The notes beneath the pieces were generated by a model. The model was not told the origin of the DNA. It ran no database searches and saw only the letters and a program-made list of their open reading frames with translations. A DNA stretch of 64,000 nt from Anaerolineales bacterium (GTDB lineage: Bacteria > Chloroflexota > Anaerolineae > Anaerolineales > Villigracilaceae), in the NCBI GenBank assembly GCA_015075275.1, contig JABTUU010000001.1:496001-560000 (forward strand), read 5' to 3'. This document shows, piece by piece, positions 7,456-16,242 of the stretch. Numbering within the stretch: the first letter of the stretch is position 1; each line of letters starts with the position of its first letter. Position numbers and translations under genes: made by a program.

Positions 7456-9270
7456 TTCGATCTCCCTCCATGCCACCCATGAGGGAGATTTCGTAGTGAC
7501 GATGCGGATAAACCGAATGTTTGTGAGAGGCGTGGATGGAACGAATTCCAAAATATCGGGATCGCGGGTGAAGCCTGAGAATTCGTGGATCAATGTCAAG
7601 TTGTTCGCGTCCGTGCCGACCCAGAGTTGATGCGTGGTGTCGCCCTCTGGATATTGTGAAACGTGAAGCCGAATCGCGCTGACGGTGGCAGGCTTGCCCA
7701 GGTCAATTTGAATCCATTGTTCGGGTCCGGCGCCGGAGTTCCAGACGGTTTCGAAGTTTCCATCCAGCGCGTTGGACGCGGGCGAATCAGGCAGGGAAGC
7801 GGAGGCGGTTGCAACGGGCGAACCAGCCCCAACGTCGGAAGTTGAAGCGGTGGGACAGAGCGACTCGAATCCTGTCGCGCAGTATTCCACTTTCCCGCCG
7901 ATCATCGTCATCAATACAGATATATCCTTGAGAGAATCCGATTCGACTTGCAGAGGATTGTCGCTGAGGATGATGAGGTCGGCGAGTTTGCCTGTTTCGA
8001 GAGTCCCGATTTCCTTTTCAAAAAACAGCGCGTATGCCGAGTTTCTTGTCATCATCGGCAAAACTTCTTCGACGCGGAGCGCGCCCGCTTTGACCCAGTC
8101 GGGTGGGTTGCAAATGGAGCCGTCTGCGTTGACCTCTTTGCGCGTGACCATGCCCCAAAGATGATACAGCGGGTTGTTCGTTGGAAAGATCGGGTAATCT
8201 GACTGCCATGCAATGGGAAGTCTGGGATTTGCATCCACCAGCGCGCGCCAGGGCCAATCCCATGCGCCGTATTCTTCGCCGAGAATGTATTTAAATTTCT
8301 TGCTCTCGCCGGTGGCGCGGATGCAGGTCGAGTATGTGCCGAAGATAATAGGGACAATACCGATCTCGCCGTAACGCGGGAGAAGTTCGGGGCGGATCGT
8401 GGCGTTATGTTCGATGCGGTGGCGATACGTGTTGGGCTGTCCATTCAGCGCGAATGCGATGGCATTTTGCGCCTCTTCGACAGCGCGGTCACCCAGCGCG
8501 TGAATGGCGGCTTGAAAGCCCGCGGCTTGTACCTCCGCCACGATTTGGTTCAGTTGCTCTTGCGTGAAGAACAGGTCGCCCTTGCCAACTCCACTCGGAT
8601 AGTCCACGCTCATGGCGGGCGCCTTGCATGAGCCGCCATCGCCAAATATTTTGATACCGCGTATGTAAAGATTTGGAGCGATCTGCCGGTTGGGTTGGTA
8701 TGCCTTCCACCAATCGCCGGTGAGTTCGCCGCAATTGTTCGTATAAATGAGATAGGCGTTCACGCGCATTCGCAGTTTGCCCGCCTCTGCCAACGCCTTC
8801 AGTTTGTTGAGGATGGATTCGTCCACAAAAAATTCCGCCTCGGTGGTGATGCCGAATTGGATCGCCGCTTGCTGATCGGGCAGGGGGTCTTGATCGTAGA
8901 GTAAATGCTCGTTCAGCGTGTGGCTGTGCGCGTCTACGAAGCCGGGCATGAGGGTCTTGCCGTTGAGGTCAACGACTTGCGTGCGCGAATCTTGTAAAGC
9001 GGATATTTCCGAATCGTTTCCCACAGCGAGAATTGCGCCTCCGCGAATGGCAATTGCCTGCGCGGTCGGGTTGCCTTCCTCCATTGTGAGGATCGCGCCA
9101 TGTATGAAGATCGTATCGGCTGGACCTGAAACTATGGGAGAACTCGTGGATTGAACGGGAGGAAAATTCGGCGTGGGCGGTAACGGATTTTGGGTCGGTG
9201 TCGCGCTGGGAAGAGCGCACCCAGCGGTAATGGAAAACAGAATAAGCAGGCTGAAAATTCTTTTTTTCAT
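7447..9270 (-). CDS. Secreted amidohydrolase (YtcJ-like) lipoprotein with C-terminal discoidin domain
   Basis: 607 aa. The signal peptide ends in the lipobox TAGC (residues about 15-18), followed by a Pro-rich linker. The body is an amidohydrolase-3 domain: a beta-sandwich start (IFIHGAILTMEEGNPTAQA), metal-binding PGFVDAHSHTLNEH, KIFGDGG, HALGDRAV, HRIEHN and the SDYP metal Asp. About residues 475-607 form an F5/8 type C (discoidin) fold with ALDGNFETVWNSG and WIQIDLGK. The enzyme should therefore act outside the membrane, with the discoidin domain binding sugar or another surface. AAAGGAG lies 7 nt before the ATG. Fusion of a YtcJ-type hydrolase to a discoidin domain is unusual; substrate unknown. 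Confidence 0.85.
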   Translation of the reverse strand: MKKRIFSLLILFSITAGCALPSATPTQNPLPPTPNFPPVQSTSSPIVSGPADTIFIHGAILTMEEGNPTAQAIAIRGGAILAVGNDSEISALQDSRTQVVDLNGKTLMPGFVDAHSHTLNEHLLYDQDPLPDQQAAIQFGITTEAEFFVDESILNKLKALAEAGKLRMRVNAYLIYTNNCGELTGDWWKAYQPNRQIAPNLYIRGIKIFGDGGSCKAPAMSVDYPSGVGKGDLFFTQEQLNQIVAEVQAAGFQAAIHALGDRAVEEAQNAIAFALNGQPNTYRHRIEHNATIRPELLPRYGEIGIVPIIFGTYSTCIRATGESKKFKYILGEEYGAWDWPWRALVDANPRLPIAWQSDYPIFPTNNPLYHLWGMVTRKEVNADGSICNPPDWVKAGALRVEEVLPMMTRNSAYALFFEKEIGTLETGKLADLIILSDNPLQVESDSLKDISVLMTMIGGKVEYCATGFESLCPTASTSDVGAGSPVATASASLPDSPASNALDGNFETVWNSGAGPEQWIQIDLGKPATVSAIRLHVSQYPEGDTTHQLWVGTDANNLTLIHEFSGFTRDPDILEFVPSTPLTNIRFIRIVTTKSPSWVAWREIEIK

Positions 9271-9315
9271 GTTGGCTCCTTTGTTGATGCCGTCGCGCGG
9301 ATGAGACGTGTCGTC

Positions 9316-9849
9316 TCATCTCACCATCAACCAGATTCCCGCCGCCAACTCGATCAGACCGATGGCGATATTGATCAACCCGCGCGCGCGATAGCCAGCG
9401 TCAACGATTCCGCTTCTTTCTTCGGGACGCCCGCCACTGCCTGCGAGCAAGCGGATCAGCCCGAAGAGCAGGGTGAAAAAACCAAAGAGGACGAGCAGTG
9501 TTCCCCAGCCGCGCGAAGACCCAACCAAGCCTGAGAGATAACCGCTTGCCGCGCCGGGACTCGTCCACTCGAGAAAGGCGTACAACGCAACGCCCGCCCC
9601 AAACAGGAAGATCATCACGCCGAACAATCGCGCGGGCAACCCGGAAAAATATTCGCGCCGGCTGTGCCGTCGGTTGAACAGCCTGATCTCGCCGTTGGCG
9701 AACGTTTCGATTCCCAGCAGAACGCCGAAGGAGCCGAAGAGTCCCACCGCCAGCGGAATGAGTTGCGGCATGTTGAACTCTTCAGCGGCATACGCCATTC
9801 CGCCGGCGATGACGAACACAGGGACAGCCAGTTTGTCGGCGATGTTCAT
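9316..9849 (-). CDS. Multi-pass membrane protein, unknown function
   Basis: 177 aa from the ATG at 9849, which overlaps the stop of the NBR1-Ig lipoprotein gene by 4 bp. About five hydrophobic helices are visible (near residues 8-24, 32-50, 75-95, 118-138 and 152-175), separated by short basic loops such as RRHSRREYF. No family recognised. Translational coupling suggests it works with, or is simply co-expressed with, the two surface lipoproteins upstream. Confidence 0.75.
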   Translation of the reverse strand: MNIADKLAVPVFVIAGGMAYAAEEFNMPQLIPLAVGLFGSFGVLLGIETFANGEIRLFNRRHSRREYFSGLPARLFGVMIFLFGAGVALYAFLEWTSPGAASGYLSGLVGSSRGWGTLLVLFGFFTLLFGLIRLLAGSGGRPEERSGIVDAGYRARGLINIAIGLIELAAGIWLMVR

Positions 9850-11156
9850 GGATCGCGGCACTCGTAGACCGGAACCACGCCGGGAATCTCCACCCAATTA
9901 CAACTGTTGGAGATGCAGGCGCGTTTGTCGGTGTATTGCGAGCAGGAGGAGGAGTTCGAGCCGCCTCCGCAGGCTTGCGCGGTAATATCGGAAAACACCG
10001 GCGTGCGGATGGAGGTATCGCCGTCGGTTTGCTGGATGACGATCTGGTATTGCAGTGTCGCTGTGTCGAACGGGACCGCGCCTCCCAACGCGGACGTGGG
10101 GTTGATCGTCCGCTCGTAGAGGTCGCCGCCCGTCGGGTTCATCGCAATGCCTTGAAACTCTGTCGAGGAATTGTTTGTTTGAAAGCGATAGAACAACACA
10201 ACCGCTGTGATGTTAGGCGAGACAGCGCGCGCCGTGAAAGTGACCTCTGTGGGACCGCAGTTTGTTCCTCCGAGGTAGACGAGGTTCGTGGAGACTCGTT
10301 CTACTGTGATAGCGCCAGCCGGAGGCGTGGGAGTTCCGGCTTTGACTACGATGTCCGCATACATGCTTGGCATCGAGTCTGCGCCGCTGTAGGTGATGGG
10401 AATCTTGCCGCCATTCGGGGCGACTAGATTCCATGCGCCCACATACCAGCCCTCGCTCGTGGGCGCGATCTGGTTCAGTGAGAGGCTTATCGTTTGCGCG
10501 GGTAGAACCGGAAGGAAGACAAGCGATCCCAAAGGCGTATCTAATACGCCTCCCATGGATGCCGCGCCCTCAGACATTGATGGACCGCCGGTAAAAACGA
10601 ATCGGTAGCCATCGCCCCAGGCGCAAGAACCTGTGTTTTGAATCGTCCATGTTTTTGTAAATTGCTGCCCAGGCAGCATGTGGGACTTTTGCAATGGAGA
10701 CTCGGACGCGACATCCAACTTGTCAATGCAGTTCGCTGGGGCGGGCGCAGGCGTGGAGGTTGAAGTTCCGCCCTCGACGATCAGGCTGGTCTCCGCATAG
10801 GCGGACCAATTCCCGCCGTTATCTTGCGCGCGGAGTTGCAAAAAATATTCGCCGGGTTCGGTCACTCCGCAGTCTTGCGTGAGGGTGACGAGCGATCCGC
10901 TCGTGTCGGGGCTGGGGAGGGCGAGAGCGTTCGCGCCGTTGATCGAAAGTTCGAATTGCGAAATGCCCGCAGGCGATGCGCCGTGCGCGACGATCATGCA
11001 CGGATTCGGCGGGACGTGAACTGTGCCGGGCAGCGGCGCGTCGAACCATGCTTGCGGCGCGTTGGTCAGCCCGTTGTTTTCGGCGGAGGTCGGCGCGCAC
11101 GCCGAAATTATCGCAAGGATTAACAGGAATACGACAAGCCTTTTTCTTGTGTTCAT
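9846..11156 (-). CDS. Lipoprotein with NBR1-type Ig-like domain and C-terminal Cys module
   Basis: 436 aa from the ATG at 11156 (GGAGAG upstream). Lipobox ISAC at about residues 17-20. An Ig-like region follows (about 30-130, FDAPLPGTVHVPPNPCMIVAHG). Next is a domain of the type named after the NBR1 centre (about 140-270), with FTKTWTIQNTGSCAW and DGYRFVFTGG. A third beta-rich region spans about 285-395. The last 30 residues are Cys-rich (C-Y-TD-C-C-W...YEC) and resemble the end of the lipoprotein at 20681-21790. NBR1-like domains on surface lipoproteins are common in Anaerolineae (family knowledge). Probably an adhesion or structural protein; no enzymatic motif seen. Confidence 0.8.
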   Translation of the reverse strand: MNTRKRLVVFLLILAIISACAPTSAENNGLTNAPQAWFDAPLPGTVHVPPNPCMIVAHGASPAGISQFELSINGANALALPSPDTSGSLVTLTQDCGVTEPGEYFLQLRAQDNGGNWSAYAETSLIVEGGTSTSTPAPAPANCIDKLDVASESPLQKSHMLPGQQFTKTWTIQNTGSCAWGDGYRFVFTGGPSMSEGAASMGGVLDTPLGSLVFLPVLPAQTISLSLNQIAPTSEGWYVGAWNLVAPNGGKIPITYSGADSMPSMYADIVVKAGTPTPPAGAITVERVSTNLVYLGGTNCGPTEVTFTARAVSPNITAVVLFYRFQTNNSSTEFQGIAMNPTGGDLYERTINPTSALGGAVPFDTATLQYQIVIQQTDGDTSIRTPVFSDITAQACGGGSNSSSCSQYTDKRACISNSCNWVEIPGVVPVYECRDP

Positions 11157-11170
11157 TGTTCTCTCCTGCC

Positions 11171-13156
11171 CTACGGGGCGAAATAGTAAATATCCAGTTG
11201 GAAGTTGCCCAGCCCAGAGAGGCACGAGCCGGATCCATCATCGGACGGATTCGGCGCGGCGGCTGGCGTGAGGATGAATCCGAAGTCGCTGGATGGATTC
11301 TTGACCCAATCAGCCACCGCCTGCGTCACGCTTGTTTGATTCATGTAATTGGAAATGGACGCGAGAGGGGCGTTATACGTTGGAGACGTCAATGAGGGAC
11401 CGCTTGCAAAATGTATGCCCGCGCTCAGCCCGCTCCAATCTTTTTTTGCTTTGCCTATGGCGCTGATGCACGAGGTGGGTTTCGGCGCGGCTACGCCGGT
11501 GGCGCCGTAGTCCATGAACACCGTTGAGAATCGCAGGTCGGCGTTTTGAACGACCGCGTTCGGCGGCAGGCTTATGCCGATATCGAATTTGATCGCGGCG
11601 GCATAATTCCCCTCGCGATAGCAATCGTCGTCGTCCACGATATACGAACCCACGAGAACCTGCCCGCTTTGGTTGCCGAAACCGTTGTTTTGATTCTCGT
11701 ATTTATAGGTATCTGCCCCGCCGTAATCGTCGCAGTCGCCGTCTTGAACCCATTTTCCGCCGGTGGTCAGCCATTGCGCCGCTGGCGTGATCGTTATTTT
11801 TTTCGCGGTGGGCGGTTGCCCGGGACAATACGTTGTCATTTCCGAAACGCCCATGCCGGGGTAATCCACGTATGCCTCCACGCCGTAGCATTTTGCTCCC
11901 CACGGCAACGGCAGGAAGGCGACCCGCATGGCGGAGGGGTGAACGTCTGCCAGAAATTTTTTCGATTGAGTCGCCGGGTCTATCTCATACACGCCGTACC
12001 CGGCAATTTCAGTCGCGCCATATTTGCAGAAGCCGGGCCAGCAAGATTCGGGTTTCCATTCCCATTCCAAAATAATGTTTTGCTTCACCTTGGCGTTCAT
12101 GATCCCGGGACATAAGAATCCCGCCACGATCGGGTCTCCGTGCGCGAGGCAATCTGCCGCGTTGGAAGGTTCTCGAAGCGCGTATGGCGGAGGCACGCTG
12201 TTCCCGCTTACAAATGTATCTTCCTTGATCGGCGGGAGTTTTGGCAAGCCTTTCAACACAAATCCCTCGCCGCTGATCGTCACCTCCGCGGAAGAATTGA
12301 GAACGTCGAATTTTGATTCTCCCTGCCCGAGGAATTTCAATGCGCCGGCGAGCCAGCCCCAGCACTGCGCTTGAATTACCCCCGTTTGTTTGGGGAAGAC
12401 CACATCGAATTGCGCGTACGGATTAATCTCGTCTAAAAAACTAAAGGGCGGCTTCGGCATTTTTTCCCAGACGTCGTTTCCGGTGGATGTGTAGCAATAC
12501 GAATCGTCAACGGGTTGCAGGGGAGTGAACGTCCATGAAATGTAGACCGGAATAAACTCTAGCCCGGCGCCTTGTCCGCCTCCCGGCGCGCCCTGTCCGA
12601 CAGGAATCTTCACCGGTTGCCCATCGATCAGTGGGGCGTTCGGGTCAAGATTTGGATTCGCCTTTTGGATTTCTTCGGGCGGCGCGCCGTACCCCGAACC
12701 GATCTCGTTCGGGGTTTGATTTTCCCCGGCAAATACCTGTATCGCGCCGTTTCCCGCCAAAACGTTGACGACAACGGTCTGTGAATTCCCGGTCTCGCCT
12801 TTGGCGTTGGTGGCGCGCGCACTAAACGTGTGAATGCCGGGCGTAAATGCCTGCCACGTCCACGCGGCGGTATCCGGCGGGTTTCCCGAACCGAACGGCT
12901 TCCCATCCACGAAGAGTTCGATGCCGGTAATGGGGTCGGGCGCGACCGCCTGCGCCGTCACAGGTAGAGTATCGCCCGCGTTCACTTCATCCCCGCTGGC
13001 GGGAGAAGTGATGAAAACAAAGATGGAAGAATCCAACGGCTCCTCGAAGGCGGGCGGACTCGACCGCGCAAGCAACAACCCGCCTCCTCCAATGACGAGG
13101 AAGAGAACGAGCAGGATTCCCAGACAACATCCCCAGCCGACAGATCGTTTTTTCAT
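11171..13156 (-). CDS. Membrane-anchored Ig-like/LysM surface protein
   Basis: 661 aa from the ATG at 13156, chosen for its AGGAG site 8 nt upstream. It opens with MKKRSVGWGCC and one hydrophobic helix (about 8-30), then an Ig-like domain (about 45-130, ITSPASGDEVNAGDTLPV), a LysM-like segment (about 140-190, GYGAPPEEIQKANPNLDPNAP), a long beta-rich middle, and a C-terminal carbohydrate-module-like domain (about 500-661) with KFDIGISLPPNAVVQNADLRF. The last part resembles the C-terminus of the beta-helix protein at 16243-19287. It precedes the NBR1-Ig gene by 14 bp, so the three genes 13156 to 9316 form one operon. Confidence 0.8.
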   Translation of the reverse strand: MKKRSVGWGCCLGILLVLFLVIGGGGLLLARSSPPAFEEPLDSSIFVFITSPASGDEVNAGDTLPVTAQAVAPDPITGIELFVDGKPFGSGNPPDTAAWTWQAFTPGIHTFSARATNAKGETGNSQTVVVNVLAGNGAIQVFAGENQTPNEIGSGYGAPPEEIQKANPNLDPNAPLIDGQPVKIPVGQGAPGGGQGAGLEFIPVYISWTFTPLQPVDDSYCYTSTGNDVWEKMPKPPFSFLDEINPYAQFDVVFPKQTGVIQAQCWGWLAGALKFLGQGESKFDVLNSSAEVTISGEGFVLKGLPKLPPIKEDTFVSGNSVPPPYALREPSNAADCLAHGDPIVAGFLCPGIMNAKVKQNIILEWEWKPESCWPGFCKYGATEIAGYGVYEIDPATQSKKFLADVHPSAMRVAFLPLPWGAKCYGVEAYVDYPGMGVSEMTTYCPGQPPTAKKITITPAAQWLTTGGKWVQDGDCDDYGGADTYKYENQNNGFGNQSGQVLVGSYIVDDDDCYREGNYAAAIKFDIGISLPPNAVVQNADLRFSTVFMDYGATGVAAPKPTSCISAIGKAKKDWSGLSAGIHFASGPSLTSPTYNAPLASISNYMNQTSVTQAVADWVKNPSSDFGFILTPAAAPNPSDDGSGSCLSGLGNFQLDIYYFAP

Positions 13157-13345
13157 TGGCTTCTCCTGATGCGAATCCGCGCGAGTGGCGGACGGCTCGG
13201 TAGGGACTTCGCTCCACGAAACCTGCCAACCGCTTCCGTCTTTCTTGTGACTCAACGTGCGATAGACGCGCCGGGTGTGCATTTTTCGTAGCATAGCAAA
13301 TGCGGTACAAAAAAACATGACATTATTTTCCAGTTTTGAGCGTTG

Positions 13346-13351
13346 TATAAT
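13346..13351 (+). promoter_or_regulatory. -10 element of a leaderless promoter (STAND gene)
   Basis: TATAAT ends 6 nt before the ATG at 13358, with no Shine-Dalgarno between, so the transcript should begin at or next to the start codon. The -35 region is weak. Confidence 0.6.
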
Positions 13352-13357
13352 CTCTTC

Positions 13358-16180
13358 ATGAAACGAAATCAGACCAAGCCTGACCAATTAATGTTAGACT
13401 TCAACGATTTCGGCTCGTTTCTGAAATATCTCCGATTACGCGCCGAGCTTGGTCAGCGCGACCTCGGTCTCGCGGTCGGTTATGGCGAAGCGCAAATCTC
13501 GCGCCTTGAACATAACCATCGTTTGCCTGACCTTGAAATGGTGCGCGCGCGCTTCATCCCCGCCTTGGGGTTGGGGGAGCAACCCGAACTGGCGAAGCGA
13601 CTCGTCGAGTTGGCGCTCCTATCGTTAAAAGCGGACGATGCAGGAGATGTTCAGGTGGATGAAATGGGCGCGCTAGAGGCGGTCCCGCCAAAAACAGGCT
13701 CGGAGATTATTCGGCAGCCTGTGATGGATGCCATTCAAGATGCATTCCGTGAAAGCCATGCTGTTTTGCTGTTTGGATTTCCCGGTATCGGAAAAAGCAC
13801 GCTCTGCGGTGCGATCATGAGGCGGGTACACGAGTCGAAAAGACCCGTGTTTTGGCATACGGTCAGCCGGTCAGACCCATCGCCGGTTGAGACGCTTGTC
13901 CGCCAGCTGGCATTATTTTTGGTTTCGCAAGGCGCGGATGATGCGGCGCTGTTGATTCAACCGGGCGCATTGCCCCTCGAAGCGGGGATGCAATTCATTG
14001 CTGAGCGTCTGCGTGAGGTTCGTCCGTTCATTTGTGTTGACGAATTTCATCACATTCAAGCGCGTCTCCCTTCGTTAGCGCCGATTGAAACATTGATCCG
14101 CAACAGCGGATGCAAGTTTTTACTTGCATCGCGCGAGCGAAGCGCCATCGAAGGCGCTGTGTCCGTTGCGTTAACCGGTATGAACGTGGAAGAATCGCGC
14201 GCGTGCCTGAGCGCCCGGGGTTTGACGTTGCCTTACGAAACCATGCGGTCGTTGTATGAAATCACACTGGGCAATCCTATGTTGTTGACGCTGGCAGGCG
14301 CGGAGCTGCTTCGCAATCCTTCGCAGGCAAAAACTTATATGGAAAAACTTGCCGCGCAGCGCGAGATCGCGTCCTATTTAACGGAGAGTGCGCTCGCCGA
14401 TCTGCCCGACCCCGCGTTGAACCTGCTTTCGCTGGTCTCCGTTGTCCGCCAGCCGATAAATCTGCTGGATGTGGAACTCGCGGAACGATTGCGCAAGGAA
14501 GAGTTGACGCCCATGCTCAGCGACGTTCTCGCGTTGTTGCAGCGACGCCACTTTATAGAAAATTCAGCCGAAGCGCGGTTGCATCCGTTGTTGCAGGAAC
14601 ATCTTGAGATGTTCTTGCGTGCCAAGCCGGAATTACACCGCAAAATCCACCTGCTTGTTGCGCGTCATTTGCGGGCGCTGACGCCGCACTCTATTGAAGC
14701 GTTGTATCACTTTGCGCAGGCGGCAAACGCGGCTGAGGCGATTGATCTAATTCAAAATTCGATCCTGCGCTGGGATTCCGCAGGGCAGGGCGAAGTCGCT
14801 GCTGATTTGATCGCCGACCTGTTGAAGCGCGCCCGAGGGTCGGAAAACCTCGCGCCTGAAAACGAAGCGCAACTCCTCTCACAACGCGGACAATTATTGA
14901 TGAGCGGTCGCCGCGCGGGAGAGGCGGAAGCGGATTTTCGTCAGGCGTTTGCCATCGCGCTTAAAACGGATTCACCTCGCAAAGAGAGCGTTTCCATCGC
15001 GTTGAAACTGGCGCGCTACTTATTGCAACGCGGGAAAGTTTTCGAAGCCGATCAACTGTGTGACGATGCGGAGGGTGGACTCGCTTCAACTCCGGACTCC
15101 AGCCTGCTTGCCGAGATTTTGGCTGTTCGCTGCACCGTGAGGCTGATGCAAACCCGTCTTGATGAGGCTTCAGAGATCGCAAGCCGCGCCCTCGTTCTGG
15201 CAGAACCGCTTGCTCATCGTGAGGTTCGCTTGACGTCGGGCGTGTGGACCATGTGTCATAACACGCTGGGAATCCTTTCGCACATCCGCCGTGACATCCC
15301 CGCCGCGCTATCCCACTGGCGCAAAGCGGAGGAAGCGGCTCTGCTGGCTGGTAACTTGCGCACTGTATTTCGTATCAAAGGCAATATTGGCGGTTTGCAT
15401 TTCGATCAGGGCGAGCTTAATGAGGCGCGCGAAACCTACGAAGGGATTCTGGATGCGGCGCAATCCGCTGGCGATGTGTTCACATTGGGCAAAATTCTCA
15501 ACGCATTGGGGGCGATCTATTATTTACAAGCGCGTTCTGCCGAGGCGTTGGAAATGTTGGATCGCGCAAAGCGCCTGAAACAACTGATCGGTGATTTGCA
15601 AGGCGAAGCCACTACAGAGAATCAACGCGCGCAGGTGTTGCTGTCGAGCGGTAGAGCGGGAGAGGCGTTGCAGATCATGGAACGCTTGCTCAAACAAACT
15701 GAGGAGACGGGCGAAATGCGCTGGCGCGCGTCCTATCTCGATACGGTAGGCATGATTCGACTCGCCCAAGGAGAGTTTCGATCTGCCCGTGAGCGGTTGC
15801 AAGAGGCTATGTCTTTGCCCGGCGCCTCGTCTGACCCGCAATTGAAAACATACTTGCGGAATCATCTATCGCTTGCGGAACTCGGCGCGGGGGACGCGGA
15901 ACTCGCGCTGAAGACTTATTCTGAGAGAGGGGGAATGCTCGAAAGCGGAATGGTAGAAGTCGAAAGCCGATTCGTCGCCGCGCTATTGTCGAACGAAGAG
16001 ATTACGACTCTCATTCTAAAATTATCGCAGGTGGAAGTTGAAGCAAAGCAACGCGCCACCCATCTTTTCAGCAACATGGCGCGACAGGCGCGGATCGCTT
16101 TAGAGAGTGGAAAGCAAATCCCCGAAAGTATTTCCGCCGCAATAGGTTCGAGCGGGATTGTCCATGCGACTCTTTCCTGA
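13358..16180 (+). CDS. XRE HTH - STAND ATPase - TPR regulator
   Basis: 940 aa. An N-terminal helix-turn-helix of the XRE type (about 14-70, LRAELGQRDLGLAVGYGEAQISRLE) precedes a nucleotide-binding domain with Walker A GFPGIGKST (about 140-148), Walker B-like FICVDEFHH and sensor-like FLLASRERS. A winged-helix region and more than ten TPR-like helical pairs fill the rest (about 470-900). This is the STAND architecture: a repeat sensor controlling an ATPase switch, here tied to a DNA-binding head. It reads divergently from the Ig/LysM surface operon and may control it (inference). STAND proteins also act in phage defence; an HTH head without a nuclease favours a regulator. No Shine-Dalgarno; see promoter at 13346. 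Confidence 0.85.
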   Translation: MKRNQTKPDQLMLDFNDFGSFLKYLRLRAELGQRDLGLAVGYGEAQISRLEHNHRLPDLEMVRARFIPALGLGEQPELAKRLVELALLSLKADDAGDVQVDEMGALEAVPPKTGSEIIRQPVMDAIQDAFRESHAVLLFGFPGIGKSTLCGAIMRRVHESKRPVFWHTVSRSDPSPVETLVRQLALFLVSQGADDAALLIQPGALPLEAGMQFIAERLREVRPFICVDEFHHIQARLPSLAPIETLIRNSGCKFLLASRERSAIEGAVSVALTGMNVEESRACLSARGLTLPYETMRSLYEITLGNPMLLTLAGAELLRNPSQAKTYMEKLAAQREIASYLTESALADLPDPALNLLSLVSVVRQPINLLDVELAERLRKEELTPMLSDVLALLQRRHFIENSAEARLHPLLQEHLEMFLRAKPELHRKIHLLVARHLRALTPHSIEALYHFAQAANAAEAIDLIQNSILRWDSAGQGEVAADLIADLLKRARGSENLAPENEAQLLSQRGQLLMSGRRAGEAEADFRQAFAIALKTDSPRKESVSIALKLARYLLQRGKVFEADQLCDDAEGGLASTPDSSLLAEILAVRCTVRLMQTRLDEASEIASRALVLAEPLAHREVRLTSGVWTMCHNTLGILSHIRRDIPAALSHWRKAEEAALLAGNLRTVFRIKGNIGGLHFDQGELNEARETYEGILDAAQSAGDVFTLGKILNALGAIYYLQARSAEALEMLDRAKRLKQLIGDLQGEATTENQRAQVLLSSGRAGEALQIMERLLKQTEETGEMRWRASYLDTVGMIRLAQGEFRSARERLQEAMSLPGASSDPQLKTYLRNHLSLAELGAGDAELALKTYSERGGMLESGMVEVESRFVAALLSNEEITTLILKLSQVEVEAKQRATHLFSNMARQARIALESGKQIPESISAAIGSSGIVHATLS

Positions 16181-16242
16181 AAAATTTTCAGTTTCTATTT
16201 GCTTACGATGATCTTATCGAACTCAAATCGAATATCTCGCGA

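Noticed and set aside
16177..16191. CTGAAAA-A-TTTTCAG after the STAND gene as terminator
   Set aside because: Single-base spacer and all-AT stem; too weak to call.
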